This document shows, piece by piece, positions 55,191 to 64,000 of a stretch of 64,000 bases of DNA (the stretch's first letter is position 1; each line of letters opens with the position of its first letter). The translations under genes were made by a program, and so were the position numbers. A model generated the notes under the pieces. That model was not told the origin of the DNA, ran no database searches, and saw only the letters and a program-made list of their open reading frames with translations. The DNA is from Lomentospora prolificans (Eukaryota; Ascomycota; Sordariomycetes; Microascales; Microascaceae), in contig JARFXM010000006.1 of NCBI GenBank assembly GCA_029532625.1, forward strand, positions 3,224,001-3,288,000, given 5' to 3'.

Positions 55191-56243
55191 GCGGGTCTCT
55201 TGTATCATATTTGTCCGACAACGATCCATGATGGCGAGGACAGACTGTTGCGGAATCAACGGCCCCAAGTATTTGCATATTGTTACATCAATTGGACCCT
55301 GGAGCTCCTCGGCTGGGCTGGGAACGCGGACTATTTTGTTTTTTTCCCTCCTCATTTCTCGATCGGAGATTGCTGCCAGCATGGTCATTAGTGCGCAGTG
55401 TCTGCACTGCCAAGTAACTGTGTCCCTGTTATCGAATGGTAAAGTGGTCCCTCAGTCCTGGAAAAGACCCATTCGAGGCCACCAAATATCGCGATAGTTA
55501 GGTTGGCTCGATCGAAATAGAATTGGTAAATCACCCCTACTCTACAGCTAGTAAATACTGTAATTCCTCGACACATTTAGGGCTCCACTTGACACACGAC
55601 TTGGTGACCCGTCCAACGCTGGGAAATCACTATTACCTGGTCATTCACCAAGTCTGCCAAGGCTGTCGTTCTTGGCTTGGGTTCCTTGGTTCTTCCCGCT
55701 TCCGAACTTCTAGGTTTCTAGCAACTAGTGCGGCATTATGTAGGCCCCAAAGCCGCGTGTGCGACCTAGCTTTGCGGAGACTGGAGCCGCGAGGATATCA
55801 AAGTTGGGATGAGGCACACCGCCGATCTCCATATATCTTGCGGCACTAGCCGCATCTCGATATCGTCGGGCGAAAGAAAGCCGGTGCATGTATATATTAT
55901 CCTATCACTGATTTCCAGCAGCCAGCGGCACGAGCTGTCGTTTTGGGCGACGACAATCATGTCGAGCGCCTTTGACGTTCTGTCGGCAATGTTGCAAAAA
56001 AGGGGAAGCTGAGGCTTTTTCCACCTTGTCCATTGGCGCCCAAAGCGAGCAAGGGTCACGGCACAGCCCCTGGCTAGCTTGCCTCTTTGTCAGGCCGAGA
56101 TTTCCCTCACGAGTTTTCAGCTGCGGGGTGAAAGACTGGTTCTTTGCTTAACCAGCCTCACGCATTCCAACTCCAGACAATACCGTGCAGAAGTATATTA
56201 CTACAATCGAAGACTCCGAAAGCTTCTGAAACGAAACACCAAG
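55191..56243. other. Intergenic; no supported gene
   Basis: Minus-strand frames at 55134-55388 and 55766-56059 could be further debris of the amidase locus, but show no blocks I recognise. The right end is the promoter of the next gene. Confidence 0.4.
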
Positions 56244-56858
56244 ATGAACCTTTCTCGCGAGGCAAACGTAATCCCCCGGCCGCCCACCTCCACCGGACTC
56301 CCGGCGCCAAGTGGATACACTCACCCTTCTCAACGATGGATCACGGGGCTCTGGCACGTCACCCATTCGACTTTCCCAAGTCGTTATAAGCAGAAAAGCG
56401 TCCGCTTAGAACTCAAATGGTCTCCTGACGATGATGGGTTCGTTCTACAGGAACAGTGGCAAGATGGGACTTCCTCGGCATTGACTACTACGGACTCGAA
56501 ACTCAATCCATCGGACCCAACCCAAAACCCGACGTCTATCTACACCAAATCCGACACTGGCGAACGGTGGGAGATCTTAGCCTGGGGAAAAGAAGGACAG
56601 CTTGAATCATGGATGATAGATGATGGCAGTGGTTGGGTTTCAGATAGCTCGGGGGAACGGCGCCCGGACTGGCGGAACAGCTATGTCGTCGTCTATATCG
56701 TAGATCCCAATGGCACCGTGGGAGCCGAGGTGTGGGATCGCTTTGGGTATTCGCGTCCACTATCAGCTGACACATTGGAGAAAATTAAGGCTGCGATCAA
56801 GGGCGCTGATGGAAAATCCTTGGCAGAGCTTGCGGAGAACTTGTCTGCGGTTCCGTAA
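56244..56858 (+). CDS. Lipocalin-like domain protein
   Basis: A single exon from the ATG at 56244 gives 204 residues; the frame is open upstream, but ACCAAGATG is the best start context. The sequence has the beta-rich pattern of a fungal lipocalin-like family. It opens with WITGLWHVTHSTFP (a GxW-type motif), then alternating strands VRLELKWSPDDDGFVLQEQWQ, an ERWEILAWG strand, DWRNSYVVVYIVDP and a closing short helix (EKIKAAIKGADGKSLAELAENL). No signal peptide or membrane segment was found, so it is probably cytosolic. The ligand is unknown. The family idea is from the GxW motif and strand pattern rather than strict similarity, so the confidence that it codes is higher than the confidence in the fold. 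Confidence 0.68.
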   Translation: MNLSREANVIPRPPTSTGLPAPSGYTHPSQRWITGLWHVTHSTFPSRYKQKSVRLELKWSPDDDGFVLQEQWQDGTSSALTTTDSKLNPSDPTQNPTSIYTKSDTGERWEILAWGKEGQLESWMIDDGSGWVSDSSGERRPDWRNSYVVVYIVDPNGTVGAEVWDRFGYSRPLSADTLEKIKAAIKGADGKSLAELAENLSAVP

Positions 56859-57713
56859 CCATACTTACCGTCATTGCTCGTTCGGAATCCCGCAATCAGC
56901 CACTCCCTCCTTTGAATATCGATTACGACAGGTGTCTGCTTGGTTCGTCTCTCAAATCTCCCACTACAGTTGGATTCATAAGCTGGATTCATAAGTAGGC
57001 GTGTTGACAGGATAGTAGGTTAGAAGAACGCCAGTATAAATGCTGCCGCCGCCTCCGTAACCGCCATCGATAAACCCAGGCATGAAAGTGGGGCCCAACC
57101 CTCTAGACCTCACACAAGAAGTGAATAATACATCCCGGGTTTTATAGACCGAAATGCGTTCGGAGACTAGAGGAACTGGCGGCCGAGGACCGGGGTGGGG
57201 CCGACCCAGCCGACTGTTGAGCACTGATGCTTTCGTTCTGAATATGAAAGCTTGTCGCTGGCAACATTCTAACCAGGGTTTGCGTTGCTTTACTAAGCCC
57301 AACAATGTGGGTAAACAGGTGGCTAGCGTTATACGAGTGAGTGCTCTTTATAAGCTAGCGAGTGGACGTTTGGCTAAGCGACAATGAGAGGAACCGAGAC
57401 ACCGTACGAAATCTGTTAGCGAGCGATAATTCGCTGCGGATATGCCAATGTCTTTGGCGACAACGCCGCAGGTCGGTCTAGACTGGATCCCAGATTAATA
57501 ATAAAGAAGCCAGACGCATGAGCCGAGAGTTAAATCAAACTTCTCATTGGCTGGGCTCGGGCGATGGCGGGAAGGAGTCCACGTGATATTAATCGCCCGG
57601 GAAGTTCGGGACTCTCGGACAACACGAGTTCGTTCAGATACGTTTGAGGTGTCAGGCGGCCACTCACTAAATGGAGAATACTTCTCGTAATAAGCCCTTG
57701 AGACTATGCAAAA
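56859..57713. other. Intergenic; no supported gene
   Basis: Nothing identified beyond short frames on both strands. The right part is the promoter region of the dehydrogenase gene. Confidence 0.5.
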
Positions 57714-59359
57714 ATGCCCATCTTTACGCTAACAATGCTCGCGAAATTCGTCATCGCCATCTCCATCTTCTTAGTGGCCTATCTCGTTCGACTGAACTCA
57801 CTTCTCAAGGGCGTTCCCCAGAGGGTGCAAGAGCTCCGGGACCCTGGATGGACGACGGAGCAACTCATCAAGGCATACCGTGAGCTGGAAGACAGATCGT
57901 TTGACTATTCGGCCCACGTGCCTCCAAGGCTGAACCGTCGATACATAGTTACTGGCGGAAATGGTATGAATATACTTATAAAAGTAGTGCCAGCTTCTCA
58001 CTCGCTCTCTTCACTAACGTTATCCGGCTTAGGTCTTGTCGGAGGCTATATCGTCCTGCAGCTTCTCGCTCGAGGAACTCCCCCTGAGCATATAAGAATC
58101 ATCGATATTCGGGCACCGGAGCGTAATGACCTGAAAACCGGTCAAGCCATCCATGTTGATTATATACCGACGGATATTCGATCTAGGGCCTCGGTCGACG
58201 CCGCATTTGATAAGCCATGGCCTCCGTCAGCAGTGAAACTTCCCCTCACTGTATTCCATACAGCCGCCGTCATCCTAGCCTCGGATAGATCCAAGCACCT
58301 CTACGGCTTCCCTGAGGCGGTCAATGTCCGCGGCACCGAGAATGTCATGAAAGCTGCCCAGAGAGTAGGTGCGGATATTTTCAGCTCTACATCTTCTGCG
58401 TCCATCTCCATCCACCCGGTGCGCCCTTTTGTGTTTTTCAGCAAGGAGCCAGGGCACTTCTGGCAGGTCCTGGATGAGCAAGATTTTCAGAAGCCCCTTA
58501 GACCCCACCAGGAGTTTTTTGGAAACTACGCAGCTTCCAAAGCCGTCGCTGAAAGAATTGTCTGCAATGCGAATTGTGCGTCGTTTCGGACGGGGTGTAT
58601 CCGACCTGCGAATGGGGTATATGGGAATGCCACCGACAACACGGTTGGCGGCCCGTTGAGCAGTACTGTTTTCCCAACGTAAGAATGCCAGAGCCCTTTT
58701 GATCGTTTTGCTCTAGTGTTAAATATTGTGCTGACATTGAGCCAAGATGGGTTTCTCATATCGTTCAGAGCTTTGTGCACGGCGCTAACGTCGCCCTTGC
58801 CCATCTTCAACATGAAGAGGTTCTGGTTTCGGGAGCGGTCTCCCAATCAGGCCGCCCGTTCGTGGTCACAGATCCAAATCCGCCAATTTCATATCGGGAC
58901 TTATACAAGGCTATTGCGACTCTCTCAGTTCATCCGTTCCACCCCGTCACACTGCAGCCGGTTCTCATGTTGCTGATGTCTCATCTTGTAGAGTGGTACA
59001 ATCTTCTCCCTTACAGAGTACCATTCCTGAGGAGGATGATCCCCGAGCTAAAGGGGGACGTGAAACATTTGCAACCAGCCCTCTTCTCTATTTGCACGCA
59101 CTTGATTGGCTCAGACGCAGACGCGCGGAAACCGGTAGCAGAGGGCGGTCTAGGATATAAGGGCATGGTGACGACCCTAGAGGGTATGGTAATGGAGATT
59201 ATAGAATGGAACCGAGAGCATCGTAAGGAGCAGGGAGGAGGAGCTAGGAAATCTTACACTACCTCAGTGTCTCTTGCTGAGAAGCTTCGTGTTATGGCTC
59301 CGGACTTCGTAGCTCCGAGTGGAAACGTGGCAATTCGTATAGCCGATAGGGCGAAATAG
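57714..59359 (+). CDS. 3-beta-HSD / sterol-4-alpha-carboxylate 3-dehydrogenase-like enzyme
   Basis: Three exons, 57714-57963, 58033-58678 and 58747-59359, give 502 residues. The N terminus is a membrane anchor (MLAKFVIAISIFLVAYLV), and an in-frame ATG at 57735 is an alternative start. The Rossmann motif YIVTGGNGLVGGYIV forms across the first splice. Downstream are VNVRGTENVMKAAQRVG, SSTSSASI, and the catalytic YAASK (Tyr-x3-Lys) near residue 285, with CIRPANGVYG after it. This is the extended short-chain dehydrogenase pattern of the 3-beta-HSD group, including ERG26-type enzymes of sterol C4-demethylation. The second half has a hydrophobic stretch (LMLLMSHLVEWYNLLPY), as in ER-bound members. 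A paralog of the sterol enzyme with another substrate is equally possible. Intron 1 is unusual (see findings). Confidence 0.87.
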
Positions 59360-59880
59360 TTTCAACTATCGTCCCTTTATTCAAGGTGTTACGCTACTCG
59401 AAAGCTAGCTAGCGAAAGAACATGAGGGTAAAAGTGTCATTTTTGGGTCCATGCCAATATGAGAGATATAGAACTGTGGTTTCTTGTCTCTGTCCATTCT
59501 TGGTCGGTACGACTGATGCGGGCTAGAATCGGCTCCGGATGAATTATGTCGTATGTAAACTGCTATTAGTTTGACTGAATGTCATCAATGTGATGGCTGA
59601 CGGGCTCCCGCTCACCAACCAGATGCGGTCGGATGCCCACGTCGAACTAGAGTTACGTGGGGTGGATGCTTCCCTGCAACTGCCTATATCCGAATTGGCC
59701 ATTCTACGAGTGCCTTTCGCTGTTACACTTCGGCAAGACCCTGGACGCCTCCCCGCATGGATGTATCTGGCTGGCGGATACGGGCAAAATTTGCTGGCAT
59801 CAGCACGGCTTGCGTGGCTCAAGACTGGGTCTACCCCGTCTATAATGCTAAACTCCCCAACTCTCATGAGTACAGCATAA
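59360..59880. other. Intergenic; no supported gene
   Basis: 3' region of the dehydrogenase gene. Frames at 59544-60002 and 59590-59880 are unsupported and shadow one another. Confidence 0.45.
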
Positions 59881-60234
59881 AGGGCCTTAGGAACCCCTAG
59901 GGAACCGTTCCTGAACCATCCAAAATGATGATTTAGTCCCAAAAAGCTTGGAACCACGATCGGTCCATCGAACAACGGTTCCAAATTACTCAAAGCCTCC
60001 AATCGGTCATCTACATATTTTATGGTTAGATATCTTTTTTCTTGTGCCTATGTTTTGATTTTCAATAATGAACTACAGATTTATGAAAATCTCAAAAATA
60101 AAGCTTTATTTAGAATGAGAACTACAGTTCGTATAATTACAGTTACAAGTACTGGTACAAATACAGTTCAACAATTCCATAGTTGCAGTCTTGTAGCCTT
60201 GAATATTTAGATGATATCATGAATATAGAGAATT

Positions 60235-60257
60235 CATGGATGGGTCTTTAGAACTGT
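60235..60257 (+). repeat. Left copy of 23-nt perfect inverted repeat
   Basis: The 23 nt from CATGGATGGG to AGAACTGT are the exact reverse complement of 60468-60490. They form the innermost, best preserved part of the two arms. Confidence 0.85.
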
Positions 60258-60467
60258 GGAACCAGTGGAGCCTTTCCCTTAAGGGACCATGAAGCAACTG
60301 TGATTCAACTGTCCCAGGGCTGTTCCTTGACTGTAAACTGTAATCGAGATCCCCCAGACTCTACTCTTCGCATTAGGTGATCCAGAATAGCGTGGCAGGA
60401 CAGTTCTGAGAGAGAGTTCTGGGAGAGTTGAATCACGATTCCTTTAGAATTACTCCCCACACTTAGA

Positions 60468-60490
60468 ACAGTTCTAAAGACCCATCCATG
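60468..60490 (-). repeat. Right copy of 23-nt perfect inverted repeat
   Basis: Exact reverse complement of 60235-60257; the loop between them is 210 nt. Confidence 0.85.
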
Positions 60491-60994
60491 GATCCTTTAT
60501 ATCCACTGTATTATCTAAAATATCCGGCCTCACAATGCTATAGTAGTAAAGCTGTAGAGTCGTAACTGTACCTGTACTTATAACTGTAATTATAAGAGCT
60601 GTAGTTCGAAGGTTAAGCAAGGAAGGCTTAGTTCTCAAATGTTTGGCGAATATATCAACATTGTTTGAAATCGATAACCCAGGAAGAAAAGGAATACATA
60701 TACCAAGTATCTCTCTGTAAGCACGGTTCCTCAACATGGAACCGTTCCTCGAAGTGATACTATATTTCGCCCTTACAATTACAGTAACAAGTAATAGGAC
60801 CGATTGAAATAAGGAATCGTGCATGGACCGTTCCTCAGCGGTTACATAGAACCCCGCTATATACTATTATTTTCTGAATTTGTCCCGAGTAGGGCCTGAG
60901 CCGCTCCTGTGTGAGCCAGAGGAGGGTGATGTGGGCGCCCAGGGGTTGGCAAGGGCAACCGACGCGTAAAGTAACAGAACCTTAGAGAATTGAA

Positions 60995-61628
60995 CTATGC
61001 AGGAGTACCTTCAGCTTCAGTGGCGGGCAATTCATAACAGGACTCCTGTGGGGGCATGCGCTCGCCTTGATCCCACTGGCGAATAAGTATTAGTTAGTAC
61101 GATACATGTAGCCCGGGGCGTGACGGTGCTGAGTACTCACATGCTCATGGACGCAGCCATCAACCCAACGCCATCTGTCCACAGTCGAGTATCGGGCATA
61201 CGACATATTGGTGCTAGCATCAAAACACCACCCGGTACTTTGCTCGGTCCCAATGATCCTGCCACCGCAGAAAAGGGGCCAAATGGCATTGGGGCCGCTC
61301 TGGTATCCTGGCGAGTTTTGCTACAAGCGCGTGAGACCGACTGAAGTTCCAGGATAGTTGTTCAGGAACTCACCTTGTAGACGTCGTCAATCAAAGAAAA
61401 CATGGTCCTCGGATCTCCATCCACTACGAATGCGCGATAGAATTGGTATGCGCGAAGCGCTGTCTCCTCCACTGTGACAGAGGAATTTGGCTGGCAAATT
61501 TCTGGAGGCGCGCTTAGATTGCATAGGTTCTCTCTCTTCTCGAGAATTTCCTCGTAGAGCGTAGCGGGAGCGGCAAAGATGGCGACGGGCGCCAAAGCTC
61601 CTACGGAGAGAAACGTCAAAAATCTCAT
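60995..61628 (-). CDS. Secreted NTF2/SnoaL-like protein
   Basis: Three exons, 61374-61628, 61141-61320 and 60995-61075, give 171 residues. Donors are GTGAGT, with CTRAC-type branch sites. The signal peptide is MRFLTFLSVGALAPVAIFA. An EILEKR dibasic site follows, suggesting Kex2 removal of a short propeptide before ENLCNLS. The mature part begins with a Cys-rich loop. A helix then leads into the cone fold: TALRAYQFYRAFVVDGDPRTMFSLID, a later YQSGPNAIWPLFCGG, and a closing strand set DRWRWVDGCVHEHWDQGE. This helix-sheet order is typical of small SnoaL-like (NTF2 superfamily) secreted fungal proteins. Six cysteines suggest disulfides. Known relatives include cyclases and dehydratases, but no catalytic residues can be assigned. 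Confidence 0.78.
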
Positions 61629-62415
61629 CTTGGTAGGGCGGTCGAGGCGGGGCCGGATACGCTGGAGCGGCCAGGAATTTGGCTCCGCTTCGACGGTGAT
61701 GAGCTGACTTTAAGTAGCTGGCGGTGTATAATGAGGGATGGCTGTGTAATGAATATTGCCGATTGGCCTGGCTACCGGTATCTCTCAATAATATCCCGAT
61801 ATCGCGGGGCCCTGGGTCCGGCACAACCCAATTCAGGGCATGGGCTGCATTGGTTAATTGGTCACCTTGGCACCTTGGTTTTAATCTGGGATAAATCTAC
61901 GGAGGTACACGACATTGTCCTCTAAGTGAGGGGTAGATCATCGTGAGGTTGAGTTGGGCTGAATGTTGTAGAACCAAAAAATCCGTGACCGGATTTCCAA
62001 GGCATAATACGATTGGCTGTTTGGTAGCGAGCCCCAGAACAGAACATACGCTTGTTCCGTTGGTAGTAGAGAGGAACGTGGGAAGGGTACATACTTGAAT
62101 CGCGATGCTTAGGAAAGAAACTATGAAGTGATGAAACCCACACCAAGATCTCAGTCCTACACTTATTTCTTTGATGGAAGGGCGCCCACTGGAGTGCACG
62201 ATCTGTTCTGTCAGCAGCAATCGGTGGTACACCGAAAGTTGGCATTGAAAGTGGCGCCAGCGACCGCTAGGATCGATGTTATCTTCTGCCTTGCATTGCG
62301 TATTACCCTCTGGAAATGCGATTAGGTGTTTTATCGAGGATCAAAGAAATTGCTGCTCACTCGTCCCAACATCATTTCCACATAACTCCCTTGGAATATG
62401 CTCATATTGGCCCCG
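61629..62415. other. Intergenic; no supported gene
   Basis: Promoter of the secreted protein gene and 3' flank of the NLR gene. Short frames at 61897-62245 are unsupported. Confidence 0.45.
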
Positions 62416-64000
62416 CTATTCCGGTGATAGTCGAACAAAAAGGATGTTCCGTAGATTGTTAACCATTGGGTGTTTCGGGTCAAGGTCAAGGTAATGTTTC
62501 ACAAGCTCTTGACACAGAGGTTCGGCTTCGTTATCCTTCTTCTGAGCCAGCAGCGTCTGCACAAGTTTGTAGATGTTTTCAAGGGTATGTGGATGATTAC
62601 GACCTAAAACCTGTGTCCTGAGCTCGACTCCGGTTCGGAAAATGATTTCAGACCGTTCGTAGTCCCGCAGCTCGTGATATATTGTGCCAAGTTGCTGCAT
62701 GATAGTTATTGTCCTTGAATCCCGGCTACCGTAGATTCTTTTCCTTGCCCTAAGCACTTGTATGGACAGGCCCTTAGCTTGTGTCAGCTTTCCTTGAACT
62801 GTCATCAGGTGTGCAAGATTTCCAAGGAGAGTCAGCGTAGTGCCGGCATCAGGGCCGAGAGCTTCTTTCGAGGTGTCAATCGCCTTCGTAAACATGCCTT
62901 CTGCTTCTGGGTAGCAGCCCTGACTTTGCAGACATACTGCTAAATCATTCATACTCTGGAGGGTGGTAGTATGCGCAGGGCTTAGATTCTGTAGACAGAG
63001 TTCATAGATTTCTTCAAACCTTTCTCTCGCCTCTTGAAATTTGAGCTGTTGTAGGAGAGAAGCCGCAAGGCCTTGCATGTAGCGGATGGTTGTGGCGTCC
63101 CCAACAGGTCTCGTTTTGCGCAACTTGTTGAGAGATTGACGGCAAAATTCCTCAGCCTCTTTCCATCTCCCTAGCAAATAGCTACTCTGACCCAACGCGG
63201 AAAGGATATTCGCGTGTATGGCCTTGTCTGTCTCGCTCGTTGCGGAAGACAAAATCGCCAGAGCGTGAGGGTGATATTGCATCACCATTGCTCTCTGAGA
63301 GAATTTTGGAGACTGCGGGTAAACATCGCTGAGCCGCTGGAGAATCGTGGCATATCGTGACTTTTCTAAGCCCTCCATTCGCAACCAATTTCGCATTGCT
63401 ATCCGCACAAGTCTATGCATGTTATATGTCCCTTGATTCTCGGAGATAAGGGCGTATGTCCCTTGATTCTCGGAGATAAAGGCGTATGCTTTCAACTTTC
63501 CGATGGCAATGGACGCCTCGAGTTCGTTCTCGGCTGGAGGTAGCAGGATCTTTGGAATGTTTTTTTCCGCAAGGAAGCACATGCACTGGAGATACTCCGC
63601 GGCGAGTTTATCGTCTCGAGCGATATGGCTGAAAGAGATGAGCCAAGTTGTCGCGATCGGATTTTGTGTCTCCTTGTACCGGCCGAGGTCGTTGAACTCT
63701 TCGCTGAGGAGCTTTATGAGGGCTCGATCACTCGATTGGCAATGAAGCAGATATTCCGCCACACTCATCCCAACTTGATCTATGAATGCGCGAGCTTGTG
63801 TAATAGCTAACGGCAAGTCGCATAGAAAGTCCAAGAGTTTGGGAATCGCCTCTTCGGAGCCGTGTAATTGGACCTCAGTCAGATTCCTGCGCAGCATATC
63901 TGAAGCCTCTTGCCTGCTTAACTCTTGGAGCTGCACAATATTTGATCGTGGAACACAGAGCTTAGAGGTAACCTGGTGGTTTCGAGTTGTGAACACGATC
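62416..64000 (-). CDS. NLR-type protein (NB-ARC/AAA tail plus TPR repeats), 5' part outside window
   Basis: The frame is open from the window edge to TGA at 62416, about 527 codons without an intron. The first visible residues (VFTTRNHQVTSKL) fit the end of an NB-ARC nucleotide-binding domain (the TTR/RNBS-B-like motif). The winged-helix region follows, with CDLPLAITQARAFI (a GLPLA-type motif) and the HRLVRIAMRNWL linker. From about residue 255 onward come kinesin-light-chain-like TPRs of about 42 residues (GQSSYLLGRWKEAEEFC, MNDLAVCLQSQGCYPEAEGMF, LGTIYHELRDYERSEIIF, YKLVQTLLAQKKDNEAEPLC). Fungal NLRs of this plan act in non-self recognition. The P-loop and any N-terminal effector domain lie beyond 64000. 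A 30-bp in-frame tandem duplication sits at about 63427-63486. Confidence 0.9.
   Translation of the reverse strand, partial: IVFTTRNHQVTSKLCVPRSNIVQLQELSRQEASDMLRRNLTEVQLHGSEEAIPKLLDFLCDLPLAITQARAFIDQVGMSVAEYLLHCQSSDRALIKLLSEEFNDLGRYKETQNPIATTWLISFSHIARDDKLAAEYLQCMCFLAEKNIPKILLPPAENELEASIAIGKLKAYAFISENQGTYALISENQGTYNMHRLVRIAMRNWLRMEGLEKSRYATILQRLSDVYPQSPKFSQRAMVMQYHPHALAILSSATSETDKAIHANILSALGQSSYLLGRWKEAEEFCRQSLNKLRKTRPVGDATTIRYMQGLAASLLQQLKFQEARERFEEIYELCLQNLSPAHTTTLQSMNDLAVCLQSQGCYPEAEGMFTKAIDTSKEALGPDAGTTLTLLGNLAHLMTVQGKLTQAKGLSIQVLRARKRIYGSRDSRTITIMQQLGTIYHELRDYERSEIIFRTGVELRTQVLGRNHPHTLENIYKLVQTLLAQKKDNEAEPLCQELVKHYLDLDPKHPMVNNLRNILFVRLSPE

Larger units (their letters stand above)
59885..60845. 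repeat. Large imperfect inverted repeat (foldback/MITE-like element)
   Basis: Two arms face each other around about 60360. The left arm is about 60030-60260 and the right arm about 60465-60720. They share stretches such as CTACAGTTC/CTTATAATTACAGTTA in opposite orientation, and a perfect 23-nt inverted match at the inner edge. Both arms, read outward-in, give similar peptides (RTT..IITV.STGT.T), so the similarity is at protein level too. The motif GGAACCGTTCC or close variants (GGACCGTTCC) occurs near the outer left end (about 59899), and at about 60738 and 60827 on the right. The exact ends and any target-site duplication are not determined. It is either a non-autonomous foldback element or an inverted duplication of a gene piece. 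Confidence 0.6.

Noticed and set aside
59544..60002. Minus-strand 152-codon frame
   Set aside because: It overlaps two plus-strand frames and the edge of the inverted repeat, with no conserved features.

Overview
This window is nuclear DNA of a filamentous ascomycete (Pezizomycotina). Supporting signs are short introns of about 45-85 nt with GTRNGT donors, CTRAY branch sites and YAG acceptors; two HET-domain genes and an NLR-type gene; intron-containing tRNA genes; a GH67 alpha-glucuronidase and a CBM20 glucoamylase; and a LINE retrotransposon carrying the C-to-T (CpA) damage typical of repeat-induced point mutation (RIP). I cannot name the genus from sequence alone. All exon models were read by hand from splice signals and reading frame, not from transcripts.

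Layout. 0-7 kb: an uncharacterised membrane protein, a decayed arylsulfatase, a two-TM protein and a tubby/LURP-like protein. 7-15 kb: a bulb-type lectin; three minus-strand genes (a membrane-protein C-terminal fragment, a PLP decarboxylase and an FAD monooxygenase); a gene-free stretch with a TA/T-run; a four-TM MARVEL-like protein. 15.6-18 kb: tRNA-Thr(CGU) and a HET gene. 18.6-23.8 kb: a RIP-damaged LINE with a 15-bp target-site duplication. 24-32 kb: a folylpolyglutamate synthase, a Gly-rich small ORF, a Cys-rich secreted protein with a Kex2 site, and the alpha-glucuronidase. 34-43 kb: a class II aldolase/adducin protein, a small secreted ORF, tRNA-Phe(GAA), a second HET gene and an auxin-efflux-carrier-type transporter. 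44.5-47.7 kb: a decayed aminoglycoside 3-N-acetyltransferase-like gene and a glucoamylase. 51.6-53.4 kb: a ten-exon LaeA-like methyltransferase. 54.5-59.4 kb: an amidase remnant, a lipocalin-like protein and a 3-beta-HSD/sterol dehydrogenase-like protein. 59.9-60.9 kb: a large imperfect inverted repeat. 61-64 kb: a secreted NTF2/SnoaL-like protein and the TPR half of an NLR running out of the window.

Taken together, this looks like an accessory or subtelomere-like mosaic. Secreted polysaccharide-degrading enzymes, small secreted proteins and self/non-self recognition genes (HET, NLR) are interleaved with at least three decayed enzyme genes and transposon debris. I found no CRISPR array, no rRNA and no coherent secondary-metabolite cluster. 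Strongest points for follow-up are the LINE with its intact target-site duplication and patchy RIP, the AAC(3)-like and sulfatase pseudogenes, the inverted repeat near 60.3 kb, and the 30-bp in-frame duplication in the NLR.
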